Below are positions 19,078 through 28,034 of a DNA stretch of 64,000 nt, piece by piece. The stretch's first letter is position 1. Every line of letters begins with the position of its first letter. The notes beneath the pieces were generated by a model. The model ran no database searches, was not told where the DNA came from, and worked only from the letters and a program-made list of their open reading frames with translations. This DNA comes from JACDCA01 sp963810305 (GTDB taxonomy: Bacteria > Acidobacteriota > Vicinamibacteria > Vicinamibacterales > 2-12-FULL-66-21), in NCBI GenBank assembly GCA_963810305.1, contig CAWEMY010000012.1, forward strand, positions 20,726 through 84,725, written 5' to 3'. Made by a program: the position numbers and the translations under genes.

Positions 19078-20423
19078 GCAGCCCCGTGGGCGAGGTTCTC
19101 GAACCGCGTGTACTGGTTGAGGAACGACAGTTTCACCGTTCCGATCGGACCATTGCGCTGCTTGCCGATGATGATCTCGGCAATGCCCTGATCTTCGGGC
19201 TTGGTCTCTTCCTTGTCGTACACCTCAGAGCGGTAGATGAAGAGGACGACGTCGGCATCCTGTTCCAGCGCGCCGGACTCGCGCAAATCGGAGAGCTGAG
19301 GCTTGTGGTCGCCGCGCCCTTCTGGCGCGCGACTGAGCTGGGAGAGCGCAACGACGGGGATATTCAGTTCCTTCGCCAGACCCTTGAGGGACCGCGAAAT
19401 GGACGCCACTTCCTGCTGCCGGCTCTCGAAGCGGCCGCGGCCGTGCATCAACTGGAGGTAATCGATGATCAGCAGGTCCAGGCCGTGCGACGCCTTGAGG
19501 CGGCGCGCCTTGGCGCGCATCTCGAGGACCCCGATCGCCGCGGAATCGTCGATGAACACCTTGGCTTCCGCGAGTGTGCCCAGGGCGTGCGACAGACGGC
19601 CGTAATCCTTCTCGTTGAGATGCCCGGTGCGGAACCGATGCGCGTCGATTCTCGCCTCGGACGTCAGCATGCGCATGAAGAGCTGCTCTTTCGACATCTC
19701 GAGGCTGAAAAACCCGACGACCATGCCGGTGGACGTACCGATGTGCTGCGCCATGTTGAGCACCAGGCTGGTCTTCCCCATCGACGGACGAGCGGCAACG
19801 ATCACCAGGTCGCCGCGCTGGAAGCCGGAGGTCATGTCGTCGATATCCGCGAAGCCGCTCGGCACGCCGGTGATCGCCCCCTTGTGCTGCTGGAGCTTCT
19901 CGATGGTCGCGAAACTGGTCTGCACCAGGTCGCGCAGCGGCACGAAGCCGGCGCGGATCCGGTCTTCGGCGATCGCGAAAATGGAGGCTTCTGCCTCGTC
20001 CAGCAGCAGGTCCGGCTCCTGCTCCGCCTCGTAGGCCTCGACCAGGATCTTGTTGGCGGAGTGGATCAGGCTCCGGAGCGTGGACTTTTCCTTGACGATC
20101 CGGGCGTAGTACTCGACGTTGGCCGAGCGCGGCACTCCGTCCGCGAGCGAGGCCACGTATGCCGGACCGCCGACGTTGTCCAGCTCCCCCGCGCGTGACA
20201 GTTCCTCTTTCAACGTGACGAAATCGATCGCATCGTTGCGCTCGCTGAGCGTCACCATCTTCTCGAAGATGCGCCGATGCGCATCGCGGAAGAAATCTCT
20301 GGACTCGAGGAGCTCCGCGGCGTGATTGAACGCTTCGTTGTGGATCAGGATCGCGCCGAGCACGGATTTCTCGGCTTCGAGGTTGTGCGGAAGGATACGT
20401 TCAGGTGCGGCGACGTCAGGCAA
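19074..20423 (-). CDS. dnaB: Replicative DNA helicase DnaB
   Basis: Hexameric replication-fork helicase, 449 residues. The N-terminal primase-interacting domain starts RILPHNLEAEKSVLGAIL. The RecA-like C-terminal domain has Walker A ARPSMGKTSLVLNMA, Walker B LLIIDYLQLM and the downstream SRSLKGLAKELNIPVVALSQ. It lies downstream of rplI across a terminator and overlaps alr by four bases. Confidence 0.97.
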   Translation of the reverse strand: MPDVAAPERILPHNLEAEKSVLGAILIHNEAFNHAAELLESRDFFRDAHRRIFEKMVTLSERNDAIDFVTLKEELSRAGELDNVGGPAYVASLADGVPRSANVEYYARIVKEKSTLRSLIHSANKILVEAYEAEQEPDLLLDEAEASIFAIAEDRIRAGFVPLRDLVQTSFATIEKLQQHKGAITGVPSGFADIDDMTSGFQRGDLVIVAARPSMGKTSLVLNMAQHIGTSTGMVVGFFSLEMSKEQLFMRMLTSEARIDAHRFRTGHLNEKDYGRLSHALGTLAEAKVFIDDSAAIGVLEMRAKARRLKASHGLDLLIIDYLQLMHGRGRFESRQQEVASISRSLKGLAKELNIPVVALSQLSRAPEGRGDHKPQLSDLRESGALEQDADVVLFIYRSEVYDKEETKPEDQGIAEIIIGKQRNGPIGTVKLSFLNQYTRFENLAHGAA

Positions 20424-20437
20424 AACAGGGAACTCTG

Positions 20438-20466
20438 AACGATGAACGATGAACGATGAATTAAGA
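20438..20466. repeat. GATGAAC heptad repeats
   Basis: Three exact GATGAAC units and one GATGAAT lie between dnaB and the rplI terminator. A single-arm member of the period-7 class. Confidence 0.75.
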
Positions 20467-20468
20467 AT

Positions 20469-20498
20469 GAAAAAGGGCGCGCTCGGAAAAGCGCGCCC
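20469..20498 (-). terminator. Intrinsic terminator after rplI
   Basis: On the minus strand, GGGCGCGC and GCGCGCCC form an 8-pair stem with a short loop, followed by TTTTTC. It lies about 40 bases after the rplI stop and ends the rpsF-rpsR-rplI unit, so dnaB probably depends on read-through or on a promoter in the gap. Confidence 0.85.
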
Positions 20499-20538
20499 AG
20501 TCTAGCATGGCCTGACCTCGGTCGCGACGATTCGATCG

Positions 20539-20988
20539 TTACGACTGCGCCGGTACGACTTTGATCTTCACCTGCGCGGTGACGTCGCGGTGAATCTTCA
20601 CCGGCACGGTGTGCTCGCCGACGCTCTTGATCGCGTCATGCAGCGCGATCTTGCGCTTCTCGACTTCGAATCCCTTCGCCGTGAGCGCCTGCGCGATGTC
20701 CGCGGTCGTCACCGAGCCGTACATCGTTGCGTTCTCGCCGACGCGGCGGGCGATCTCGATCTCGACCTGCTCCATGCGGCGCGCGACCGCTTCAGCGCCC
20801 GAGCGCTCCTCGGCGTCCCGGGCCTCGGCTGCCACCCGTTCCCGATCGATCTGCCGCTTGTTGGTCTCTGTCACCGCCAGCGCCAGCTTGCGCGGCAGCA
20901 GGTAGTTGCGGGCGTAGCCCGCCGCGACCTTCACGACGTCGCCGCGGCGCCCGAGATTGTCTACATGTTCACGAAGAATGACTTCCAT
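20539..20988 (-). CDS. rplI: 50S ribosomal protein L9
   Basis: L9, 149 residues, links the L1 stalk base to neighbouring ribosomes. The N-terminal domain starts MEVILREHVDNLGRRGDVV with KVAAGYARNYLLPRKLA; a long helix and the C-terminal domain follow. The ATG at 20988 was chosen because the family starts at MEVIL; an upstream in-frame start would add seven unrelated residues. Confidence 0.96.
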   Translation of the reverse strand: MEVILREHVDNLGRRGDVVKVAAGYARNYLLPRKLALAVTETNKRQIDRERVAAEARDAEERSGAEAVARRMEQVEIEIARRVGENATMYGSVTTADIAQALTAKGFEVEKRKIALHDAIKSVGEHTVPVKIHRDVTAQVKIKVVPAQS

Positions 20989-21019
20989 TGGTGAATCCTT
21001 TGCTGTCACGCCGCCGACG

Positions 21020-21110
21020 GCTTCAGCACGAAGAACACGAAGCCACGAAGAGCACGAACCCCAAGAATGTTTTCGTGTCTTCGTGTCTTCGAGGCCTTCG
21101 TGCGAGCCGC
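21020..21110. repeat. Repeats of CACGAAG / TCTTCGTG type
   Basis: The rpsR-rplI gap holds several ACGAAG-centred units followed by complementary CTTCGTG units, spaced 7 to 8 bases. It is a less regular member of the inverted short-period class. Confidence 0.65.
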
Positions 21111-21130
21111 AGGCTTGGCCGTGGACCGTC

Positions 21131-21427
21131 TCAGTCAGTGACGTACGGGATCAATGCCAGCTGCCGGGCCCGCTTGATCGCGGTCTGCAGCTTGCGCTGG
21201 TGCTCGGCGCACGTTCCGGAAATCCGCCGCGGCTGGATCTTGCCGCGCTCCGGCAGAAACGGTGCCAGCAGCCGGACGTCCTTGTAGTTGATGTAATCGA
21301 TCTTCTCCGCGCAGAACTTGCAGACCCGTCGCCGCCGGAAGAAGCCACGGCGCGGCGCTTCGCCGCCCTTGCCGTCCTTCTTGTCCTTGTCGCGCCCGCG
21401 CCCGCCGCCTCCTCGTTCTTCCCTCAT
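21131..21427 (-). CDS. rpsR: 30S ribosomal protein S18
   Basis: S18, 98 residues, binds S6 and 16S rRNA in the platform. The core RVCKFCAEKIDYINYKDVRLL and PRRISGTCAEHQRKLQTAIK identifies it. A Gly/Arg/Lys-rich extension of about 30 residues precedes the core. The CKFC pair suggests the zinc-binding form. The start overlaps the rpsF stop by four bases (ATGA). Confidence 0.96.
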   Translation of the reverse strand: MREERGGGGRGRDKDKKDGKGGEAPRRGFFRRRRVCKFCAEKIDYINYKDVRLLAPFLPERGKIQPRRISGTCAEHQRKLQTAIKRARQLALIPYVTD

Positions 21428-21873
21428 CGCTGGGCCTCCAGACCATCCATGTCATCCTGCATGTCCGCATCCCCACGCCCTTCGCCGGGTTGCCGCTCGG
21501 CCGGCAGGCCGCGCGCGACGCGGCGCCGGGCCGACATCGCCTGGCGGGCGGCTCTCGTCCGCTCCGCGACCCGCAGCTCCGCGTCGACCCGCACGACCAG
21601 ATGACGAATCACCTGGTCGATCACGCGCAGGCGGCGGTCGATCTCCTTCATCAGCTCTCCCGAGCCGGTGATGGTCTCGACGACATAGGTGCCTTCACGG
21701 TGTTTACCGATCTCGTAAGCCAGCTTGCGCCGTCCCCAGTTCTCGGTCTTGTCGAACGTGCCGTTGTAGCGCTGGACGATCTGTTCGATCTGCGTGTGCA
21801 GATCGGCCACTTCCTGGTCGGTGGCTTCGGGTGTGACGATGTAGACGAGCTCGTACTGTCTTGACGTACTCAT
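21424..21873 (-). CDS. rpsF: 30S ribosomal protein S6
   Basis: S6, 149 residues. It begins with YELVYIVTPEATDQEVADL and has ENWGRRKLAYEIGKHREGTY and VIRHLVVRVD. The C-terminal extension of about 50 residues is Arg/Ala-rich, longer than in E. coli. It starts the rpsF-rpsR-rplI unit and overlaps rpsR by four bases. Confidence 0.96.
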   Translation of the reverse strand: MSTSRQYELVYIVTPEATDQEVADLHTQIEQIVQRYNGTFDKTENWGRRKLAYEIGKHREGTYVVETITGSGELMKEIDRRLRVIDQVIRHLVVRVDAELRVAERTRAARQAMSARRRVARGLPAERQPGEGRGDADMQDDMDGLEAQR

Positions 21874-21939
21874 AAGTCTCCTTATGGACTTAGCGGCTAC
21901 TTCGGGCTCGGCTATCAGCCGGCCACCTACACAGCGGTA

Positions 21940-21980
21940 GAGGCTGAACGCTGATCAGCTGACGGCTGAAAGCTCGTAGC
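21940..21980. repeat. GCTGAAC-type heptads, pth-rpsF gap
   Basis: Units GCTGAAC, GCTGATC, AGCTGAC, GGCTGAA and AGCTCGT lie between pth and rpsF, with a partial complementary set (CGGCTAT, CAGCCGG) nearer rpsF. Confidence 0.65.
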
Positions 21981-21994
21981 AAGGAGCAACGGAT

Positions 21995-22570
21995 TTATTC
22001 CGCGTCTTCCTTTCGATTGAACCGGTTCATCACCGGGGCGATGCCCTCGGCGACGAACAGTTCAGCGGCATCGGCCGCCCGGCCGACTGCCGCCGCGACG
22101 TTCTCACGCTCTTCACGCTCGAACTTCGCTGTCACATGGTCCGCGAGATCGCGCCGCGCGTCGCCGCGCCCTACCCCGATCCGCAACCGTGCGAATTCTT
22201 CCGTTCCCAACGACTCGATCACGGACTTGAGGCCGTTATGCCCGCCCGCCGATCCATTACTTCGCGCTCTCAGCCGCCCCAGCTCGAGATTCACATCATC
22301 CACGATGACGAGAAGGTCCACGAGCTCGATCTTGTAGAACTGCAGCAGCCCGACAACCGCGCTGCCGCTCAGATTCATGAACGTCAGCGGTTTGGCGATC
22401 ACCGTATCCGCCGTCCGCCACCGCCCGGTCAGCCCCTCGATCCCACGCGGGGCTGATTCCCACTCGACTCGGTGCCGCCCGGCGAGCTGGTCCAGCACCT
22501 CGAAGCCGATGTTGTGCCGCGTCCCTTCGTACCTCCGACCGGGGTTGCCGAGACCAACAATGAGCTTCAG
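21995..22570 (-). CDS. pth: Peptidyl-tRNA hydrolase, apparent CTG start
   Basis: Pth, 191 residues, releases peptides from peptidyl-tRNA. KLIVGLGNPGRRYEGTRHNIGF is cut across the two conserved parts GLGNPG and TRHNIGF; the catalytic His is in RHNIGF and the catalytic Asp in VDDVNLE. FMNLSG and GSAGGHNGLKS are also family motifs. The codon before KLIVGLGNPG, where the start Met belongs, is CTG at 22570-22568. The frame has a TAA stop a few codons upstream and no ATG, GTG or TTG between. The rplY stop is 2 bases away and the GGAAGAAGAG at the rplY end can act as the ribosome site. Confidence 0.93.
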   Translation of the reverse strand: MKLIVGLGNPGRRYEGTRHNIGFEVLDQLAGRHRVEWESAPRGIEGLTGRWRTADTVIAKPLTFMNLSGSAVVGLLQFYKIELVDLLVIVDDVNLELGRLRARSNGSAGGHNGLKSVIESLGTEEFARLRIGVGRGDARRDLADHVTAKFEREERENVAAAVGRAADAAELFVAEGIAPVMNRFNRKEDAE

Positions 22571-22572
22571 GC

Positions 22573-23241
22573 CTACTTCTCTTCTTCCTTATCCGTCTTG
22601 CCCTTCTTGATGACTTCGGGCTCGGCCGGCGCGGCCGGTGTCGCCGCAGCCGCCGCTTCGGTTGTCGGCGCAGGCTCCTCGGCCTTCGGCGGCACGACGT
22701 GGACGATCATCAGATCCGCATCGGTGACCGGCTTCCACTTCGCACCTTCGGTGTGGATGTCGCGGACGCGGAGGCCCTGGTTCATCAGCAGCTCGCTGAT
22801 GTCGATGTCGATGTGCTCGGGGATGTCGCCCGGCAGCACTTCGATCTCGATCTCGCGATTGACGAAGTCGACGATGCCCCCCTGCTGCTTGACGCCGCGC
22901 GCTTCACCCTTGAGCACGATCGGCACCGTCAGCGTGAGCGTCTTGTCCATCGCGACCTGGTAGAAGTCGGCATGGAGCAGCTTGTGGCCGATCGGATCCA
23001 GCTGGTATTCCTTGACCAGCACGCGGGTGTCGCCGCCATCGAGTTGCAGGCCGATCAGCGTGTTGACGCCCGACTCCGAGTGAAGGATGCGCGAGAGGAC
23101 TTTCGGATCGACGGAGATCTCGACCGCCTTCCCCTTCTCCGAACCGTACAAAACCGCCGGGATCCGGCCGTTCGCACGGAGCCGCCGCGCCTCGTTCTTA
23201 CCCCGGGTTTCCCGCTTCTCTGCCTGTAAAGTTGCGTCCAT
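22573..23241 (-). CDS. rplY: 50S ribosomal protein L25, general stress form Ctc
   Basis: L25/TL5/Ctc-type 5S rRNA-binding protein, 222 residues, the two-domain form. N-terminal domain: REKRETRGKNEARRLRANG-like start and IPAVLYGSEKGKAVEI. C-terminal TL5-like domain: VPIVLKGEARGVKQQGGI and LPGDIPEHIDIDISEL. An Ala/Pro/Lys/Glu-rich tail follows. It lies between prs and pth, in the widely conserved prs-ctc-pth order. Confidence 0.95.
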   Translation of the reverse strand: MDATLQAEKRETRGKNEARRLRANGRIPAVLYGSEKGKAVEISVDPKVLSRILHSESGVNTLIGLQLDGGDTRVLVKEYQLDPIGHKLLHADFYQVAMDKTLTLTVPIVLKGEARGVKQQGGIVDFVNREIEIEVLPGDIPEHIDIDISELLMNQGLRVRDIHTEGAKWKPVTDADLMIVHVVPPKAEEPAPTTEAAAAATPAAPAEPEVIKKGKTDKEEEK

Positions 23242-23243
23242 AA

Positions 23244-23275
23244 AAGCTTTCAGCTATCAGCTCTCAGCCTTCGGC
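23244..23275. repeat. TTTCAGC-type heptads upstream of rplY
   Basis: Units TTTCAGC, TATCAGC, TCTCAGC and CTTCGGC lie just upstream of rplY. Confidence 0.7.
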
Positions 23276-23320
23276 TGGAGCGTTTATCTGTCCTCCGAAT
23301 CCCGCGGCTCACAAACATAC

Positions 23321-23375
23321 ACAGCCCTGAAGGGCTGGACTACGACTGACAAACAGCCCTGAAGGGCTGGACTAC
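23321..23375. repeat. Two direct copies of the CAGCCCTGAAGGGCTG palindrome
   Basis: ACAGCCCTGAAGGGCTGGAC plus TACG occurs at 23321-23344 and again at 23352-23375, directly after prs. The same palindrome occurs in the other orientation at 53095-53116, and a degenerate relative lies near 35850. It is a dispersed intergenic repeat family. Confidence 0.85.
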
Positions 23376-23378
23376 GCC

Positions 23379-24326
23379 TTAGACGAACAACGAAGAAACC
23401 GATGTTTCTTCGTGAATGCTCCGGATCGCCTGGCCGAGCAATCTGGCCACCGACAACTGCTTGATCTTCTTGCAGCACCGCGCCCGCTCGCTGTTGAGCG
23501 GGATGGTGTTGGTGATGATCACCTGGTCGATCGGCGCCGCTTCGAGCCGCTCGATCGCGGGACCCGACAGCACGCCGTGCACCGCACACGCCAGCACGCG
23601 CTCCGCTCCATTCTCCTTCAACGCCAACGCGGCCTTGACGATGGTGCCCGCCGTGTCGACGATGTCGTCCTGGATGATGCAGGTTCGCCCGCCGACGTCG
23701 CCAATGACGTTCATCACTTCCGCCGCGCCATCGTCAGTGCGGCGTTTGTCGATGATGGCGAGCTCGGCATCCAGGCGTTTGGCGTACGCTCGCGCCCGTT
23801 CCGCGCCGCCGGCATCCGGCGAAACGATCGTCAGCGCCGAGTGGTCCTGACGCGCGAAGTGATCGATGATCACCGGCGCGGCAAACAAGTGGTCGACCGG
23901 AATGTCAAAGAACCCCTGGATCTGCGCCTTGTGCAGGTCCATCGTCAACACGCGATTGGTGCCCGCTGCGCTCAGCAGGTTGGCCACCAGCTTTGCCGAG
24001 ATCGGCACGCGTGGCTTGTCCTTGCGGTCCTGCCGTGCGTAGCCGTAATACGGGATCACCGCGGTGATCCGCCGTGCGGACGAGCGGCGGAACGCGTCGA
24101 TCATCACGCACAATTCGATCAGCGACTGATCGACCGGCGCGCAGGTCGGCTGCACGACGAAAACGTCCGTGCCCCGGATGTTCTCGTCGATCTGGAACGA
24201 GACCTCGGTGTCCGGAAACCGGAACAGCCGCGCCTGCCCCATCGACACGCCAAGAAACTCGGCGATCTCGCTGGCGAGCGCCGGATGGGCGCTGCCCGAA
24301 AAGAGCTTCAAATGACCGCGGTTCAT
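23379..24326 (-). CDS. prs: Ribose-phosphate pyrophosphokinase
   Basis: PRPP synthetase, 315 residues, makes PRPP from ribose 5-phosphate and ATP for nucleotide synthesis. Begins MNRGHLKLFSGSAHPALA; FPDTEVSFQIDENIRG, PYYGYARQDRK, MDLHKAQIQGFFDIPVDHL and the PRPP loop IIQDDIVDTAGTIVKA are all present. The ATG at 24326 gives the standard length. It follows tRNA-Gln and ispE. Confidence 0.97.
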   Translation of the reverse strand: MNRGHLKLFSGSAHPALASEIAEFLGVSMGQARLFRFPDTEVSFQIDENIRGTDVFVVQPTCAPVDQSLIELCVMIDAFRRSSARRITAVIPYYGYARQDRKDKPRVPISAKLVANLLSAAGTNRVLTMDLHKAQIQGFFDIPVDHLFAAPVIIDHFARQDHSALTIVSPDAGGAERARAYAKRLDAELAIIDKRRTDDGAAEVMNVIGDVGGRTCIIQDDIVDTAGTIVKAALALKENGAERVLACAVHGVLSGPAIERLEAAPIDQVIITNTIPLNSERARCCKKIKQLSVARLLGQAIRSIHEETSVSSLFV

Positions 24327-24405
24327 AGGCTCGTCGGGAAATTGCGGATACGGCCAGCCCGTTTTCGTGACAGTGTCGGTCCAAACCATATCGCGCCTGC
24401 TTCAA

Positions 24406-24480
24406 TGGTTGGGGCGGGAGGATTCGAACCTCCGAATACGGGATCCAAAGTCCCGCGCCTTACCGCTTGGCCACGCCCCA
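24406..24480 (-). tRNA. tRNA-Gln (TTG)
   Basis: 75 bases with encoded CCA. The acceptor TGGGGCG pairs with CGCCCCA, the anticodon stem CGGGA/TCCCG has loop CTTTGGA, and the T loop is TTCGAAT. It lies between ispE and prs, as in many Gram-negative genomes. Confidence 0.95.
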
Positions 24481-24534
24481 TCTCACTATCCAGAGCTTCG
24501 CGCGTTCGGCCCCTCCGAACGGTCCCACTGAGTC

Positions 24535-24612
24535 CCACGCTCTCTCGCTCGCCGCTTCGCCGGCTCGCTCCGTTCGCGTGGCTCGCTCGCTTTGCTCGCT
24601 CAATCGCTGATT
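24535..24612. repeat. GCTCGC-rich sequence beside tRNA-Gln
   Basis: Low-complexity CTCGCTCGCCGCTTCGCCGG and GGCTCGCTCGCTTTGCTCGC resemble the spacers around the tuf tRNA cluster. It lies between ispE and tRNA-Gln, with no gene seen. Confidence 0.65.
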
Positions 24613-24685
24613 CGGGGGATCCGGGTTCACCCACTTCACTGCGTGGCCCGAAGACACGTCCGCAAGAGGAGTAGTTTAGCCGCGA

Positions 24686-25595
24686 CTACGGCCTTTTGGC
24701 AACCGGACGGCTGCGCCGTTCGTGCTCGGCACGGGTCAGCGTGCGGGTCAGCAGCGTCCGCGCACCGCCGCGCGCGAGCGGCCGAAGCAACTTCGCGGCG
24801 GCCGGCCTCGTGCGGAACAGGCCAAAAACAGCGGATCCGCTGCCCGACATCGCCGCGGCGACGGCGCCGCCTTCCCGCAACTGCGCCTTGTAATCGCCAA
24901 TTTCAGGATGGCGGCGGACAACGGGCGGCTCCAGGTCGTTGATCATCTGCGCCGCTCGCGACGGCCACGGGACCGGCAGGACCTGCAGCTCGCGAGGTTC
25001 CTTCAGCCCGGCGGCGCGGTCCTCGTCGTACCAGGTGTACGCTTCGGCGGTCGAGACGCCGTACGCCGGGACAGATCACGACGATCCAGTGCGTTGGCAG
25101 GTCGACGAGAGGATAGATTTCCTCACCGCGGCCGAGACCAAGAGCGGTCCCTCCCGACAGGAAGAACGGGACGTCGGCGCCGATCCCGGCGGCAACCTCG
25201 CGCAGCAGGGTGACCGGGGCGCCTCCCCACAGCCGCGCGAACCCGAGCAGCGCCGCCGCCGCATCGCTGCTGCCACCACCGAGGCCCGCCTCCATCGGGA
25301 TCGCCTTTTCGATCGTGACGACGGTGTCGGTCGGATCACCGCCACGTCCCAGCGCCTTCCACAGCGCGGCCGCGGCCTTCCAGACGAGATTCGAGTGGTC
25401 CTTCGGTATCGCGGCCGACCGCGTTTTCAATATGAACGGCCCCGCGCGTTCAGCGCAGGTCAACGTGTCGTGCAGGTCGATCGACTGAAAGACCGTCCTC
25501 AACTCGTGATAGCCGTCCGCTCGCGTCCCGAAAATGCGCAGGTCGAGATTGACCTTCGCGTGCGCTCGAACGGACAGTCGCAGAGACTTTTTCAT
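24686..25595 (-). CDS. ispE: 4-diphosphocytidyl-2-C-methyl-D-erythritol kinase, one frameshift
   Basis: GHMP kinase of the MEP isoprenoid pathway. RAHAKVNLDLRIFGTRADGYHEL is split here into AKVNLDLRI and DGYHEL; the ATP loop is MEAGLGGGSSDAAA, and the C-terminal GHMP motif is MSGSGSAVFGLF. The frame breaks near 25065: one extra C in a CCC run turns the expected ICPAYGVSTAEAYTWYDED into another frame; the gene resumes and ends at 24686. The position next to the LolB-like gene and tRNA-Gln/prs is conserved. Confidence 0.92.
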
Positions 25596-25606
25596 CTATC
25601 GCTTCG

Positions 25607-25682
25607 CACGTTCGCACGTTCGCACGTGGCACGTTCGCACGTTCGCACGTGGCACGTCGCACGTCGCACGTGAGCACGCCTG
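25607..25682. repeat. CGCACGTT / CGCACGT tandem repeats
   Basis: Ten or so direct units alternating CGCACGTT, CGCACGTG, GCACGTT and CGCACGT (7 to 8 bases) fill the gap between the lipoprotein gene and ispE. Each unit contains the self-complementary ACGT. Confidence 0.8.
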
Positions 25683-25686
25683 CCTG

Positions 25687-26472
25687 TCACTCCCCCTTCT
25701 CCCCCAACGGGCCGGCGCGGCGAAGCTCTTCGAGCGACAACGGCTGCGCGCTCGCCGGGATCTCGACGTCGAACGCACGCGGATCGATCGGCGTGTTGAT
25801 GTCCACCTGCGACAGCCGCATCGTGAGATCCGCAACCGCGGTGCGCACGTAGACAGTGGTGGCGCGACCTGCGACAAAGTCGGCGTACTGAATCGTCAGG
25901 GCGTCGCGGACGCCGGCCACCACCCGCCAGCGTCCTTCGATGCGGCGCAGGTAAACAGGGCCGGTCGGCGCCTCGACGGCGGCGGAATCTTCGTTGAACG
26001 TCCGGCCGCTGACCGGGACCGTCACGCCGAGACCACACCCGGCGACTACCGCGCGCAGTTCAGCGGGCGTCAGCGCCACACCCGCGAGCGCCTCGACGAT
26101 CGCCGCCGGCGGTGATCCCCGCAGCACCCGCTCGTCTCGCGGCAGCCACAACGTCGCCTCCCCGGCGCGACCCGACAAGACGAACGCAGGTTTTCCGAAT
26201 GGCGCCAGACCTTCGAGGACGATGTCATCCGGAGCGGCAAGTCCGGCGTTGATCCGGCCGCGGAGTTTGGTGCCGCCCGCGCGCCCCGACAATCCGATTT
26301 CTGCGGTGATCGTGCTGACCGACTTGCAGTCCGCGGTCGCCTGGTCGTAGGCAGAAGAAAAACCCGGGAAGGGAACGCTCGCGCCAGTCGGAAGGGCCGG
26401 CCGCGGCGGGGGGCCGCAGGCGGAAGCAAGGATGAAGATGATCGGCGCGGCGGCCAGGCGCGGCCGCGTCAT
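25687..26472 (-). CDS. Probable outer-membrane lipoprotein, LolB-like by context
   Basis: 261 residues. The N-terminus MTRPRLAAAPIIFILASACG has an Arg-containing tip, a hydrophobic core and a lipobox-like ASAC, so it is predicted to be a lipoprotein. The mature part has alternating beta-rich stretches (TKLRGRINAGLAAPDDIVLEG; LEGLAPFGKPAFVLSG) like LolB or DUF4292 half-barrels. In many Gram-negatives lolB is directly upstream of ispE, as here, supporting a role in lipoprotein insertion; sequence evidence alone is weak. It overlaps the TPR gene by four bases (ATGA). Confidence 0.7.
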   Translation of the reverse strand: MTRPRLAAAPIIFILASACGPPPRPALPTGASVPFPGFSSAYDQATADCKSVSTITAEIGLSGRAGGTKLRGRINAGLAAPDDIVLEGLAPFGKPAFVLSGRAGEATLWLPRDERVLRGSPPAAIVEALAGVALTPAELRAVVAGCGLGVTVPVSGRTFNEDSAAVEAPTGPVYLRRIEGRWRVVAGVRDALTIQYADFVAGRATTVYVRTAVADLTMRLSQVDINTPIDPRAFDVEIPASAQPLSLEELRRAGPLGEKGE

Positions 26473-28000
26473 TTCCTGGGAAGGCGCGCGCGCGCCTCGC
26501 GCAGCTTTTTCTCGATGTCGGCGCGCTGGACCGTTTCGCCATCACCCGCAAGCGCCCGCTCCCACGCGGCAACTGCTTCTTCGTAGCGAGCCTGCTTGTA
26601 GCGGAGATCTCCGAGATGGTCCTGCACGACGGAGTTGCCTGGCATCTGCGCCGCGGCCTCGGCGAGCGGCTTCTCCGCGTTCGCGAGCTTCCCCTGTCGG
26701 AAGAACGCCCAACCCAGGCTGTCAAGAAATGACGGATTTCCGGGTTCGATCTTCAGGGCACGCTCGAGAAGGGTAACGGCTTCGTCGAGCCGCTCGCCAC
26801 GATCGGCGAACATGTAGCCGAGAGAGTTCAGCGCATTGGCGTCCTGGGGATCGCGCGCAATGAGGTCGCGCAGCGCACCTTCTGCCTCGGCGCGGCGGCC
26901 GGTGTCTTCGAGCAGTTGCGCGTACTGGTAGACGAAGTTCGGTTCGTCGGGGATCCGCTTGACCAGGTCCGCGAACGCGACGACCGCTTCGTTCTTTTGA
27001 CCGCGCGCCAGTTTCAGCTGCGCGTCGATCACCAACCCGCGCGGGTCGTCGGGAAAAGCCTGCCGAAGCTGCGGCGGCGGTTGCCGCGGCACTATCCAGA
27101 TCCTTCATCTGACGCTGCGATTCGGCGAGCAGGTAAAGCAGCGCGGCATCCGGCGCCTTCCGTTTCGCGATGGACGCCCGAAGCAGATCCCGCGCATCCT
27201 GCGGCGCGCCGCTGTTCATCAGAGCGGCTGCCCGTCCGGACGTCAGGTCCGCTTTGGGATTGACGGCTTCTGCCCGCGCATACGCCGAGGCGGCATCCTT
27301 CCAGCGACTTTGGCGTTCGTACAATTCGGTGAGCCGCACCAGCGCACGAAACGATGAGGGATTCGCCTCGAGTGATCCCTCGAGCGTCGCGGTCGCGTCA
27401 GCAAGCGCGCCCGATCCCTCCTGCGCAGCTGAGAGCAGCATGGCGCCTTCGGTGAACTGCGGCTGTTCGTCGAACACACGCCGCAGTGGCGCAATCGCTT
27501 TGTCGTGCTCGCCCGCTCGAAGATACAGGCGGCCGAGCGTCAGGAGCAGATTGAGATCGTTGCCGTCGCCACGAGCCTTCTCGAGCGCGGCAATGGCGCG
27601 TGACTGATACTGCGCGGGATCGTCTCCTGGGCGCAGAGCCTTTTTCTGCTCCGCGAGCAGGCCAAAGATCATCCCCAGAATCCGGTTGGCCTCGCGATTA
27701 TCCGGATTCCTCTTCAACGCCTCTTCCGCCATGTTCAGCGCGTCGATGGGCTGGTCCTGGCGTGCATACAGCCCGGCGAGTTCCGCCCGCACCTCGGCTG
27801 ACTCCGGCGCAAGCGCCAGCGCCTGTTGAAGCGCGGCGATGGCCTCGGGCAGTTTGTCCTGACCCTCGAGATGGCGGGCGAGGATGAAATAGTACGCTGC
27901 GTCGGCGCTAGCGGACGCTGCTCGACGCTTGCGCAGCGACCGGCGCCGGGGCGAATGCAACGATTGCTGTGGCGAGGAGGCACGGGACGATACACCGCAT
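26469..28000 (-). CDS. Secreted tetratricopeptide-repeat protein, two frameshifts
   Basis: A signal peptide MRCIVPCLLATAIVAFAPAP, cut near VAAQ, is followed after a frame break near 27930 by at least ten TPR units (for example LPEAIAALQQALALAPESAE, AVTLLERALKIEPGNPSFLD). A second break lies near 27085. The fused protein would be about 510 residues, all TPR after the signal, so a periplasmic or outer-membrane scaffold is likely. It overlaps the lipoprotein gene by four bases, so the two probably work together. Confidence 0.82.
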
Positions 28001-28034
28001 CTGAGACCTATAATAGCCGCTCGGGAGGATCAAG

